A stretch of DNA of 64,000 bases from positions 1,109,038 through 1,173,037 of the forward strand of contig NW_022985069.1 in NCBI RefSeq assembly GCF_010015585.1, in the 5' to 3' direction. This DNA is from Eremomyces bilateralis CBS 781.70 (taxonomy: Eukaryota; Ascomycota; Dothideomycetes; Eremomycetales; Eremomycetaceae). Positions 20,605 through 31,645 of this stretch are shown piece by piece. A model generated the notes under the pieces. It had not been told where the DNA came from. It saw only the letters and a program-made list of their open reading frames with translations, and made no database searches. A program made the translations under genes and the position numbers. Every line of letters starts with the position of its first letter. Position 1 is the first letter of the stretch.

Positions 20605-21872
20605 TCAGAGGAACGCCAGGTCAGAATCATCCCCGATCGTCCCGTCAGCATCCAACTTCAGTATCTCACAAACCTGCTGCAACATCTTCCGCATCTTCTC
20701 CAGTATTTTTCTCTTGTTCCCCCCTTCATTCCGGCAGCGCAGGGTGATGACCTGTAGATTGAGATTTAGGCTTCGGTATGCCTTCACTAGGACTTTGATC
20801 TTGCGATAGTCCAGCTGTTGGAAATCGGCCCAACTCAGCGACCTTCCTTTCCCCCTAGTGGTGATCCCATTTAACCAGTCGGACGGGTGGTTGGTGAGGA
20901 TCTCGGTTAGCGAGTCGAAGACCCGCATCTGCGTCTCACGGATGGACTTGGCCGTGGCGGCTAGGCTCTCGGCGCTGTCGACGAGGTAGAAATCGTCAGG
21001 GTCAGAGGAATCACGCGTAAATGAGATGGTGGAGGAGGCGTCCGATACGCGGCTGGTTGTTGAGGCGGTAGATATCGAACTGCGGTGGTGTGGTGGAGCA
21101 CTGGCCCTCCCTGAGTCGCTGGTTTCGACGATCATCGGCTCCTCACATTCCAATTCTTCGAGGAGCGGAACCGAGGCACGCATTTCGTCTTTCAAGTCAT
21201 ATAGAGCGGATCGTATGGTGGTTATATTCCCATTGCGGTTGGGCTGGGCGATATTTTTGGCCAGATACTCGTCCAAATCACTGATGAAGCGCGGTTAAGA
21301 CACTGATAGCCCCATCATGACGCGGAGTTGCTCACTTACCACTTGAAGATCGGTAAGAATTCCTTCAAAAATGTGGTCCTCTTCATCAACGTATTCGAAA
21401 GAGGCACCAGCTTTTTTACCACCTGCTCCGCGCTCCGAATCTCGACAAACCCTTCCTCATGCCCACTCCCCTCTGCCTCCTCTCCTTTCTCCTCCATGAC
21501 GCCTTCCAGCAGTTGCGCCGCCTGGTCTCCCAACTCATTCACCGCCGCCAACGTATCTTGCACCCAATCCCCAATGCTCGGGTCCACCGGCGGTGGAGAC
21601 CCATCATATCCACTACTCTCCACCTGCAGCGAGTAGCTGCCGAGGATAGTCTTCAGCTCCGTCGACAGCTTGGAGAGCTGGCGACATTGCTGCTCGAGCG
21701 TTGATGCAGCGGAGGGGGAGGCGCGGTCCTGAAGTTCGGTGACGAGGGGCAGGGCGGACTCGGTGCAGTCGATGAGCGCGGAGATGCAGCTGGTCAGGCA
21801 TGGGATGTCGACCGCGACTTGCTCAAGGAAGGAGGCGACCATTGGGCTAGTTTCGAATTCAGTGTCGGTCAT
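20605..21872 (-). CDS. Hypothetical protein, two exons, helical
   Basis: I do not recognise the family. Exon 1 is 21872-21340 and exon 2 is 21280-20605, with a 59-base intron (GTAAGT...CATCAG). Splicing joins LPIFK to CDLDEYLAKNIAQ in frame. The product is 402 residues, acidic and mostly helical. The first half is built of amphipathic helices (FLEQVAVDIPCLTSCISALI, then LSKLSTELKTILGSYSLQVE). In the middle lies a Ser/Thr-rich low-complexity segment, then a C-terminal helical block with LNLNLQVITLRCRNEGGNKR. The pattern resembles fungal N-terminal helical domains found before NLR or ankyrin modules, but no NACHT or repeat follows. The start is the first true ATG (MTDTEFETSP). The upstream frame opens without ATG. 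The tail-to-tail neighbour is the Zn2Cys6 gene, 180 bases away. Confidence 0.75.
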
Positions 21873-22444
21873 GCTGTTCACGTTGGCCTCAGTGAGGATA
21901 CGACAAAAGGTGATGTGAATTCTGAGAGGAAGATTGCGGCCTTGCGATCGATTCGACACTTCAGCTGTTGCCTAATAATAGCTGCGATCGATTCCGGCTG
22001 TGATGCGGTATCTTGATACTACCACTTGGGTTGGCGCCCGCCAATTGACCCGGGTGTGGATTCTCTTTTATATATGTATATTTATATAAACATCTGGAAA
22101 ACGAACCTGCTGAGGCGTTTCTTCAGTTACTCTAATCCATATACTATTCTCACCTACAGATCCCTCGATCTCTTAGAATCACACCAGAACAACGCCACTT
22201 GCTGATTCGAGGTTAGAGTAGATGCGGGGAAGGGAGCTGAGTTGACCCCTGAAACCAGCCAATGACCGGAAAGAGTTTCCGTAGCCCTACCCAGCTTCCG
22301 AGCATCCGGAGCTATGATCGGGTCGGAAACTACTACTTCAGTCACTGGAAGAGGACCATATTGAGGCATGTAAACGCTAATATTACTGTTCGCTATAGTA
22401 CAGTCGCGCCGGATCGAGAATATAGTCCTATTACCCGGCAACAC
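21873..22444. other. Intergenic
   Basis: This is the promoter of the hypothetical gene (read leftwards) and the 3' flank of the FAD monooxygenase. A TATATATGTATATTTATATA AT-tract lies at about 22070-22090. No gene is seen. Confidence 0.5.
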
Positions 22445-23998
22445 CTAAGACCCAGCAACCCCTGAAAACACAAGCCGATTGCGTTCCGCATACTCCTCGA
22501 ACGCTTTAGCGTCTCCCACTAGGTCAGCAACGGCAATATATGTATCAGGACGTATCAAGTATGCTGCGTCGCGAACCAACCCCGTTCGTTGGTATTGATC
22601 CTGGTGCCATTCATACTCGTGCAACTGGACATTCGTGCTGCCGCACCATTCTCTGAGTATCCCCTTCGCCAGCCCATATACATGGACCTGCCACCCGATT
22701 CGATCATCAAAGCTTGCGAAATTGTCAGATCCATTTGCATCTGCAACCCACGGCAAACGGTCTCCTCCATGGACATCGCCCGTTGCGCCTTCCGACAGCA
22801 GAGTGCTCCGGTAATTGATCCCGATCTGCGAGACGGCGCGGAAGAAGAATTCACGGGCCCGTCCGATCGATAACACGAGCGGGACTATCAATGGCGCGAC
22901 CCGCCTCCTGACAATCCCCGCCACGACGCTCTCCGCCGTCAGTGTGGTGAAGACGCGATCGGTCGTTTGCACGAGCTTGAGCGCAAATGCACGTCGCTCC
23001 GTCTCGTACGATGGAAGTAGGTCTGCCGTCGCTTTGCCGTGGATCACGCTCGCTAGTTTCCACGAAAGGTTGATGGCGTCCCCGATGCCGGTGTTCATGC
23101 CTTGGCCGCCCGCAGGGCTATGGATATGAGCGGCGTCTCCAACCAGGAATGCGCGGCCCTGGGCGAAATGCTCCGCAACGCGGTGATGTACGCGATATGT
23201 CGAGAACCAGTTGACCTTGTCGATATGCATGTTTAGCTGGTCGATGGCACGGCTCCCGACGGAGTCGAGAGTGAGAGCCTCCGGGCGGTCAACTCGCTCA
23301 TCATGCACCATGCCGATAAGGCGGCAGTGGCCAGGTTTGTCGTAGGGGAATACGCCAATGATGTCGGCCTCGTCTAGATTCATGTGTGTTTCGTTGTTCA
23401 TGCAAGGACCGCTGCCTTCAATGTCTGCGACGTAGAAGAGATGGTGGTAGGCGTCGCCGACGAACTCCATATTTAAGGCATTGCGGACGGCGGAACGAGC
23501 ACCGTCGCATCCCGCGATATAGGAGGTGGTACATGTCTCTTTTCCACCGTCGGGCATGCGGAGCTCCGCAGTAACATGAGTGCCATGATCGGTCAAGTTC
23601 AGTAGCTCGGTGTTGCGCTCGACATTGATACCACACCGCTCAGCTTCTTCATTGAGTATACGCTCGTGGATGTCCTGTGGCAGAACGAATAGGAATGGAT
23701 AAGGAGTGAGACCCTTTCCAACTTCAGCCAGAGGGACTCGCCCCTTGATTGCTCCTGCGACCCAGATGTTCGATGCTTTAGCCGGTTGTCCTTGGGCAAG
23801 ACACTTTTCCGTCAACCCCGCGAGGCGGTAGAGCTCGAGAGTTCGTGCATGTACAACTGTGGCTCGTGAGGTCTCGGCTGACATGGACATCTTGTCGATT
23901 ATACGAACTCTGACGCCTTGTTTGACGAGAAACAAGGCGAGGATAAGGCCAGTCGGCCCGGCGCCTACGATGAGGACATCCATGGGATTTGCAACCAT
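22445..23998 (-). CDS. FAD-dependent monooxygenase (PheA/TfdB-type aromatic hydroxylase family)
   Basis: This flavoprotein of the PF01494 family usually hydroxylates aromatic substrates with NAD(P)H and O2. It is a single exon of 517 residues. The N-terminal Rossmann motif is VLIVGAGPTGLILALFL (residues 8-24) and ends with the acidic residue in VRIID. The DG motif CDGARSAVRNAL lies at about 164-175. The GD motif FLVGDAAHIHSPAGGQGMNT (284-303) contacts the FAD ribose and phosphate. The C-terminal thioredoxin-like part (about 400-517) fits the phenol-hydroxylase subgroup, which is longer than salicylate hydroxylases. The start ATG (MVANPMDVLIVG) leaves a normal short lead before the dinucleotide fold. 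Such enzymes serve in aromatic catabolism or secondary metabolism. No polyketide or NRPS core enzyme is in the window, so the pathway is open. The C6 regulator 2 kb away could control it. Confidence 0.92.
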   Translation of the reverse strand: MVANPMDVLIVGAGPTGLILALFLVKQGVRVRIIDKMSMSAETSRATVVHARTLELYRLAGLTEKCLAQGQPAKASNIWVAGAIKGRVPLAEVGKGLTPYPFLFVLPQDIHERILNEEAERCGINVERNTELLNLTDHGTHVTAELRMPDGGKETCTTSYIAGCDGARSAVRNALNMEFVGDAYHHLFYVADIEGSGPCMNNETHMNLDEADIIGVFPYDKPGHCRLIGMVHDERVDRPEALTLDSVGSRAIDQLNMHIDKVNWFSTYRVHHRVAEHFAQGRAFLVGDAAHIHSPAGGQGMNTGIGDAINLSWKLASVIHGKATADLLPSYETERRAFALKLVQTTDRVFTTLTAESVVAGIVRRRVAPLIVPLVLSIGRAREFFFRAVSQIGINYRSTLLSEGATGDVHGGDRLPWVADANGSDNFASFDDRIGWQVHVYGLAKGILREWCGSTNVQLHEYEWHQDQYQRTGLVRDAAYLIRPDTYIAVADLVGDAKAFEEYAERNRLVFSGVAGS

Positions 23999-26206
23999 AG
24001 TAATTCAGAATCCAGAATCTTCAATATATAAATATGTTAAAACTAAGAAAAAAAGGGTGCTCTCTCGTGAAAAGGAAAGCTGCGGATCATAGCATAGGAC
24101 TTGGTTGTGCTGAACAACACAAAAAAAAGAAGACCAATCTACAAGACATATACCTCCTAGTCACTCTTTATCATAAGCCTCACCTTACTATAAGCGTGTC
24201 TCGAGAATGTCACTCACTAACATCACGGCAAATGCGATTCCTGTCGGCCATTAGGATGAGTGATGACTGATCAGACCGATCTCCTCAACACGCAAGGCTG
24301 CTGCCTTCCGGCACAAGGAGATCGCAAAAGTTGACCGAGAGCCGTGTAGTGTATATGAGAGCGGAATAGAGTTCCATGATCGCCCGAGCAATACCTTAAA
24401 ATATGTCTAAAATGATATCTCGAGCAAAGTGCAAGATGACGCGTCCCGCCCATCGCTCGGATTTATGTGCCCGGCCGCAGGGAGCGGCGGAATAGTCTTC
24501 CCCCGTAGGGAGTAGAATTCGACGGTTGCCGAAAAGACCCTGCGCCTTGGCAAGCGGCAGGGGTTGCCGTGTGGTGGTTGATTCAGGAATGACAGGCCTC
24601 AAATCAGGCATCGAACTTCACATCAATTCTAAAGATGACGATGACTGGAAAAAAAATAGCGATGCAGAAGGAGAAGAGCGCGGAAATAGAAAACGAAAGG
24701 TCAAGGACGCAGTGTGCATGTGCCAGCACCGGGTGAATCTTGTTCCCTGCCACCATTTTTGCCTCCTGTTGCCGCTCGTTCACCAAGATGGCATGACAGT
24801 ATCCTCGAATCTCCGGTGCCTGTCCACTCAGGAAGTCGGGATGACTCCTCGCCGCCTATACGAGGATGCAGCCTACCCCTGTGAACAAAACCTGATATCA
24901 GAGGATAAATCAAGACAGCGCTCCAGGCATGCACTCGAAACGCAAGTAACCCTTATGTCGTCGAGGGCCGCCGGTGAGGAACCGAGGAAGGCAACGGTTG
25001 CCGAGACATGTGTCAGGAATAACTGGCCAGCAACAGGATATCCTGTTGTTCAAGAAGGCCCTTGGGAATAGAGTTGCTGCCTGCGGCGTTAACAGGACGA
25101 TTTGATAAGAGTGTCCACGTGGACAGGGCGATGTTCTGGACTATCACTGATCGCCTCAATCAACGTCTTCACACAGGTCGCCCTGTTCCCCACCATCATG
25201 CGAAGCGATGAGCTAACATCTCTTATGGTTTGAAATCGCCATTGCGTACAGCCGCAAACGGATAAATGGAAGCCTGTCATTGCGGTGTATCCGATGAAAC
25301 CATCGTGCGAAAGAAATGGAAATGGAACACCTTGTCAATTGTTGGAGATAGTGACATCGCCCATTGGTTAGCTGTCGTGTCGATGACTCGAAAGTCGACG
25401 TTGACGCGCCCAAGCGGCCCCTAGCTGGCGCGAAATTGACGCGATATCACATGAGGCGGGGTCGCCTCCACTGAGGCGTGCAAGAGCCGGTTTGGGGCTC
25501 GGATGGATGAGGCTGTGCGGGTCGAATGAGTAACTTTGAGTGAGTCATTGGTATGGGAGGAAGGAGGGCATCGAGATGGGATTGGAAGTTGGAAGAGGGA
25601 GAAATGGTATTGATACCTAGGAGAAGGATTTCGTGGAAGGAGTCGGGCAGTCAGGGGCTTTTGGAATCAGGCAGCAATATTTCCAAAAATAGTTAAGGAC
25701 TAGATTTTTATGGCGGAGTAGTATGGATGACTGCTACAGGTGGAATTACGCACACCTGATACAGAATGTCAAATCATGCCCGTTTTGGGAGTCGAGTTGA
25801 GCCCGTTGAAGAGTCCTCGAAGCCAGTCGCTTTGGAGAGAAGTCCAGAGAACTTTTAGCAACCGTTTCGAATTCTATGATACGTACACTTCTACGTTGAG
25901 TCGGATGATGGAATACAGTTCAGTATTGAGTAAAGTGTGCGAGAAAACAATTTGAAACCTCGTTGATGAGCGTAAAAGTTCCCGTTCGAAAGCACCCGTG
26001 TCCGCCGTGAAAGAAGAAATCGCACCGTAATAGAGACCCCCTCGTCTCAGTTCCATTCGACTCCAGTCCATGCCATGATACACCGGTATCAAAGGAAACC
26101 CACCCCGCGGGCGTGTTGAGTCCCGCAATGAATGAAAGAAAGCCAGTCCCGTAATGAAATAATCCCACCGCTGACGCGAAAACTTTCATCATACCCATTC
26201 TTCCCA
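23999..26206. other. Long intergenic region, no supported gene
   Basis: About 2.2 kb contain only short frames. The longest (24526-25071, plus strand) shows no motif, no codon bias and no splice-linked partners. Homopurine and A-rich tracts lie near 24050 and 24120. The part next to 23999 should be the promoter of the monooxygenase, and the part next to 26206 the 3' leader of the zinc-finger gene. Confidence 0.45.
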
Positions 26207-27384
26207 TTATGCGTGCAGCCCCGTCCTCGTCCCCAACTGGGCCACCAGCTCCTCCAGCCGGTGCAGCCGATGATCCTTCTCCGAGTTCTCCAGCTCCAGC
26301 TTCCGCAGCCGCGAGTCCTTCTCGGCGTTGTCGACCATGAGCCGCTCGATCTCGCTCTGCTGATCCGACTGCACGGCGTGGTAGCCGTTCATCTTGCCGT
26401 CGTCGGTCCGGCGGCGCTTGCCGAGGTTCGGCTCGATATTCGGGTCGGTGGCCGCGGCGCTTGCTTGGAGTTCGTCGACCATGTGCGAGGTGTCGGGGTT
26501 GCCGTCCTCGTCGATGAGGCCGGGGGAGCCGCCCATGGAGCCGGATTCGCGGCGATGGACGCGGCGGAGATGCTCCTGGAGGTTCTCCTTGCGGGTGAAC
26601 GGAGGGCCGTGATGACGCTTGCACGCCGGTTCGGGGCAGTAGATAGTGATCTTGGTGCCGCCGTGGAGCTTGTGCACTTCTCTTTGGTGGCGAAGCAGCC
26701 CGCCGGAGTAGGTGAAGCCCTGGAGCTTCTCGCAGCCGGTCTCACGACACTTGTAGGGCCTCTCATGCTTGTCCATGTGTTTTCTGTGGTTCTTTGTTAG
26801 CTTGTGTTGCGGTCAATAAGGGGTGTTGTAGGGGGGTGAAAACGAACTCAATCGAGCAAAGAAGTGATGTTTACTTACCCCCATTCACATTTGCGATCGA
26901 ACATCAGGTGCGCGCACTGAGGATGAGCACAGATGAACTTGTTCTGCTCGTTCTTCGGAGGTTCTCCTTCTCTTTTGTACGTCCAACCTCGACGGTTGCT
27001 GAACGGTTCGTTCTGACCAGGTGACATGGCCGAGTCGTCCATGTGCTCGATCTCTTCCTCAGCATCAACTTGACCAGTTCGGCTCAGTAACTTCTCGTCA
27101 ATGGGAATCTGTGCGGCGTTTGCGTGATCCAGAGCCGGGTCGGTCATTTGCTGCAGCTCGGGCGCGATGTTGTGTTGAAGACCCATGGTCGCAGTTGCGA
27201 CGGCTGTTTCAGGCATCCTTCTTGAATTTATAGAACGTGAATTCACAGGGGATCGGCTCAGGTTTTGACTGTTCACTGGAATTGATGCCTCCGGAGTCGA
27301 TGCGTCATACAAATTGGAACAAATGTAGGAATGTTGCTGCGCCTCTCGAGGTGACCGAGAACTCAAATACGGTGCGTAATTTGG
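26207..27384 (-). CDS. C2H2 zinc-finger protein with C-terminal coiled coil
   Basis: This is a probable DNA-binding regulator. A safe model uses ATG 27216 (MPETAVATATMG): exon 27216-26879, a 95-base intron (GTAAGT...CCACAG), and exon 26783-26207, giving 304 residues. Splicing completes the first finger, C-x4-C in FICAHPQCAHLMFDRKC with H in KHMDKH. A second finger YKCRETGCEKL...HQREVH and a third YCPEPACKRHH...HLRRVH follow. The C-terminus is a heptad-rich coiled coil (SEIERLMVDNAEKDSRLRKL...), probably for dimerisation. The frame stays open and protein-like upstream of 27216 as far as a good acceptor (CTTCCCACAG, exon border 27384). The true gene may therefore start in an upstream exon, perhaps around 27950-28170, where another protein-like frame lies. 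The 5' end is unresolved. Confidence 0.82.
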
Positions 27385-28497
27385 CTGTGGGAAGTACGCG
27401 GTTATATGAGTACGACGAGTAGCAATGCTGTTTCGTTCCTCTTGATGCCACCGGGGATCGTTGAATGATATAGCGGGCGCCTCAGGCAGATTTCCAGCTG
27501 TCGTGAAGTGGTCCTGCAGCAGACCTTGACTAAATACCTCTCAATGCTGTAGGCAGCCTGGGTGAGACGTGCCACTTAGATCGTGGATGGCGGGATGGGA
27601 GCCTGAAGTCCAGTCAGAGGCTTGCGAAGTGATTAATTTGCCTCGGATGGTGGAGGTAGACGTTATGCCGCGTCTGAGTCAAAGCCTCCCTCGAATGCGT
27701 ACTCGATATGAGAGCGCGTCGTCAGGTATCAACTGAAGAAGACTGTGGCCTGGCAAGGAAACAAGGAGATAAGGAGACAAGGTGTCGAAAGATGATGGGA
27801 AGGCAGGAAAAGTTGAGAAAGTGGAAAAGAGCGGGAGGAAAAACGAACCTCGGGCAGCAAGGCAGAAGTCGGCGTGGATTGGTGGGAAGGGAATGACGGC
27901 CTGAGCGGTTGCCACTGTCAGCCCCACTTCGGTGTCACGTGTGGTCCGTGCAGAATTGATTACACCCTCAATTCCGGTGGTTGGATTGGGTTCTTCAACA
28001 ACTTGATGATGATGAAACTGTTGGTCACCGAAAAAACTTGGCTCCCACGGGAAAGTCACCGAGTTTGCCTCAGGCCGTATTGGTTGTGGAGTGGTGTTCG
28101 AATAATTCGATGCGAAAACACTGCCATTATGTTCTGTTTTTCCGTTAGCCGCCCGGGTCACTCCGAGTGTTATGCACATTTCCTAAAATCGCCTAGTGTG
28201 AGTGATGGACATATCAGGTCACGTGGGCATGAAGGATCTCCGAAGTTTAACCAGAATTGATGCCCCAGTCATCAACATTTCTGTCGTGCCGACTATGGTT
28301 CATCACTCTCGCAGGTCTCACTGCCTGTCGTCGCTGAAGCCCAAGTCCGTTATGCATGGCCTAGCTTTCTTGCAAAGTATGCGCCTCAAATGTTTTTATT
28401 TCCTCTTTTGTCATCATCCGCGAGGTGGAATGTCATAGCACCATTTGAGAGAACGCCGATCCATGGCGGAGCCTGAAACATAACGAGAACGGGAGAC
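27385..28497. other. 5' region of zinc-finger gene, possible upstream exon
   Basis: On the minus strand, 28179-27679 is open for 166 codons from an ATG and includes a His-rich segment (FFGDQQFHHHQVVEEPNP) that looks coding. It could be the true first exon of the zinc-finger gene, joined to the acceptor at 27384. I could not fix a donor site. The remaining part shows no gene. Confidence 0.35.
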
Positions 28498-29519
28498 TTA
28501 CGTTGCGTTGTGCGTACGTGGCCACCACCCCATGGGCCCTCCGTCCGCAACTGGCCGATTGCGCCGCCCGGTGGGCAGTAGTACTGCCAGCATACTCCCC
28601 TTCACGTTAGGCGGTTAGCAAAACTCGGTCATATTAGGGTGGAAACTTCCTTACCAAAGTACGGCCAACGCGGGTTTGATACTCCACGGCCACGTCGTGC
28701 TGATCGGTCGTTCATTGTTGCGGTACTCCGAACACCACAGGTCGCCGCCGAGCTTGCCCACCGCCTTGAGTCTTGCCATCCAGGAGCTGCATCGGCCTTT
28801 GAACTCCTCGACAATTGTCTTTTCAATCCAGCTGATGAACCAGTCGCTTAGGATCCGTAGCAAGTGCTCCAGGTTGGCGAGCGCCGAGTCGCTTAGCTTG
28901 TCTCCCACGGCCTGCTGGTATACGAACAGCAGGGCTGTCTCGACGTGGCCGAGTTTGTCGGCGACGTTGAACAGGCTCAAGTTCTCGAACAATTGGCCCC
29001 CGCTTCCGTTAGCGAGGACATCGAGGAAGCGCTTGTCATCGGACGCGATGTCGCGTAGCGCTTCGGGGGCGAAGCCATTTCCCTTGTCATCGATCTCTTT
29101 CAAAAAGCCACCGCGAGGGTTAGTTAGGAACTTATAGGTGGGATATAAAGTGATGTTACGGACTCCCCTATGTCATGGTTGGTTGTCATGTCCTTGAGTT
29201 GGAACGCTTTCTCCCCCCATCGTTTCTCGGGGTGCCAGTTTCGAGACTTGGTCACTCGGTGAGCTGGTTCCAGAGTAATACTTCGTGATTTCTTGGTTCC
29301 TCCTGGGACCTTGCTTGGCGGGGTTGCTTCGGTGCTGGAAGCGGCATCCTTTGCGAGGTCTTGGAAACTAACGCCTTCGATACGGCTGATGGATCCCCGT
29401 ACGCGCGGTTTGAGCCGATTACGGAGCTGGTTGATTAGTTGGTAGACTCGGATCGCTCGATAGATGTCTGGATGCTGTTTTGATCCTGACTTCAACCCCA
29501 ACTCGCTGGGGGATGGCAT
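28498..29519 (-). CDS. Hypothetical protein, three exons, helical
   Basis: I do not recognise the family. The model has exons 29519-29160, 29094-28655 and 28594-28498. The introns are 65 bases (GTAACA, branch CTAAC, AG) and 60 bases (GTAAGG, branch CTAAC, GGGGAG). The product is about 298 residues. The first third is basic, with RAIRVYQLINQLRNRLKPRV and a Ser/Lys-rich linker. The middle is a compact helical block (ALRDIASDDKRFLDVLANG, LGHVETALLFVYQQAVGDKL, HLLRILSDWFISWIEKTIVE). The start at 29519 (MPSPSELG) is the first true ATG. The last exon is uncertain. A different acceptor at 28583 would give a tail with PPGGAIGQLRTEGPWGGG in another frame. It stands next to the HET relic and may be another accessory gene. 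Confidence 0.6.
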
Positions 29520-30421
29520 GGTGAACGCGCTCCCTGGAAGCAATACTCATCCGCACAATGAACAAAAGATTGTTCTGACTTGTCGCAGCGAGATCGCTCC
29601 ATCTTAACTTCGCCCACGAAAGGTGGCTATGTTTCTACTGTCCTCAGGACGGTCATCGTGATAAGCGATGGAGGTGGTTGAAGGCGAGATACCCAAGAAA
29701 AGGCAACTTCTGACATCCAGCGAAAATGAGCACTACTATTCATGAGAATATCGTCTGCCGCTTTAGGTAATCAACGGCCTCATGTTTGGGGCTGTGAAAT
29801 TTCTGATGAGGCTGCATTCGGTGAACCAGGTTCTAGATATATTTCCGGTGAAGGTGGGAGGCATCAAGGCGGCGATGGAATTGAGGCATCATTTTTGGAT
29901 AAGGCGCCATATTCAGCTACTTCATGCATTTAACCATTTTTCTTCTCACTACTCCATCAGACCACTTACCGATGCTGCCATATAGCACAGGAACATGGAG
30001 AACAAAACCCGGAGGTGTACGAACTACACCACGAACCACCTAGTTGTGGTGCATCAAACAGGTTGTTTCCATGCTACGGTATCGTTGAAGCATCTCCCAA
30101 AGTCGCACGGTCGACCCGTTCTGGTTGCTGTCATTGTATACCGTACATACACTGTGCCTCATCTGCCTGATACGGGTACGTACTGTATAGTATCGCCTCT
30201 TTTGCCTAATATCGCCTCACGAAAGTTTTCCTGCTCCCGTGGTTCGTTCCTCCATCCATCACCATAAGACAATGGAAGATTTGCCGGCTATGGATGCTCC
30301 GTTGCTCTAAACATTGTTTAAACAAATCCAGCTCGGACAGGCTTTTTCTCAGGAGACCCTTTCCATAACCTACACTATCTTGTTATCAGTTGATATTCTC
30401 TCGGTCTGGAATCCTGTCACA
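29520..30421. other. Intergenic before HET relic
   Basis: No supported gene. The sequence is AT-richer than the flanking genes. The last 100 bases look like a fungal promoter or leader, with pyrimidine-rich sequence before the ATG at 30422. Confidence 0.45.
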
Positions 30422-31159
30422 ATGGCTCCATCGGTAGCTCTCTACAACCAAATCAATACACGCCCTTTCGCAACCAGACTTCTGGAAGTCCTACCATCAA
30501 ACGACGAAAATGAAAAAGCCGCTTGTCGTTTCATAACTGCATCACTGGATGCGAATCCTGCTTATATCGCGATTTCATACACCTAATATTTGCCCTTGGA
30601 CACGACCGAGATAGTCGCAAGTGGCCTCACTACTATTGTGAGGATGAACCTAAGTTCAGCACTTCAACATATCCGCAATCGTCGTTCGTGAGGTGTTACA
30701 TTTCTCACGATTCCTTGATGGGCCAACTGACTATTGGCTTTTCTCCAAATGCGTCTGCTGTAAGCGTCGCACCCATACGTAGTAGCATTATGGGAGTGTA
30801 CTTTGTTAGAGAAACAATGGACGGTGCTGCTCATTACATGCGACAAGCAATGTGCTGGGAGCTCCAAATGGGTCTGATGCCGATCTCCAAGGGACGAATA
30901 CTAGGACATCACGATTAGCTCCAAGTATCGAAATGGGTCCATCAATAACGTCTGCATGACCGCAGCCAGCGCGCCAGGTGTTATAAGTCTCACGTCTTCT
31001 GGTCTCACTGCAGAGAGGCAAGTTTTCAGAAAACCCTCCTCACCAGACGAACTCCGCGGTCACAAATCTCATAATACAATCGGTCCGCTAGATTACATCA
31101 CTAGCTTCTTTGCCAACCAATCTATCTCTATCGATACTGGCACAACCTTAGCAAGACCC

Positions 31160-31290
31160 GGATCTTTGACTTCTCGGCAGTCTGTCAGCAGTGCGTACAT
31201 TCCCGGAGACACACCTGTAACGCTTCCAAGTGCGACGAATACCCTCCTACGGCCAGTCCGTCCCACACCCACTGTAACCGAATCATTGTC
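31160..31290 (+). pseudogene. Cys/His-rich relic of unknown family
   Basis: In one plus-strand frame lies CQQCVHSRRHTCNASKCDEY, followed by a PSHTHC cluster. The Cys spacing suggests a small zinc-binding module. Stops close in on both sides, so this is a relic, and I do not recognise the parent family. Confidence 0.35.
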
Positions 31291-31405
31291 GATCATCCTT
31301 CGTGGAGCTGACTCATCTTGCAATCTTTACTCGTTTTCGGGCGACCTCCCCTCGGATGATGAAGTTAGAAAGCTCTTCAGGGGGGTTTCTCGGATTGATT
31401 TCTTA

Positions 31406-31645
31406 CTATACACGTATAATTTCGAGTGCACGTTGAGAAGCTAGCAGCTGCTCGACCACCATTTCGTGATTATGAGCTGCAACTGCCTGGATCGCCGTGC
31501 CGTAGAGGCCTCCCTGCGCCGTAACGTCGGCTCCCGCCTTGAGGAGCTGCGTCACGACCTCTCGGTGTCCTCTATATGCAGCCGTCTGGAGCGTTGTGCC
31601 GAAGTGGCCTCCCTGCACCGTGACGTCGGTTTCCGCCTTGCACAA
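31406..31645 (-). pseudogene. Ankyrin-repeat fragment
   Basis: About 79 codons contain two full ankyrin repeats: FGTTLQTAAYRGHREVVTQL with LLKAGADVTAQGG, then YGTAIQAVAAHNHEMVVEQL. The spacing of about 33 residues and the G-T-LQ-AA-GH--VV-LLL-AGAD pattern are typical of fungal NLR or HET-associated ankyrin tails. No start codon, NACHT domain or further repeats adjoin it, so it is an isolated fragment. It lies antisense to the HET relic. Confidence 0.7.

Noticed and set aside
24526-25071. Plus-strand frame of 181 codons
   Set aside because: No motif, irregular composition and no neighbouring exons. Treated as chance.
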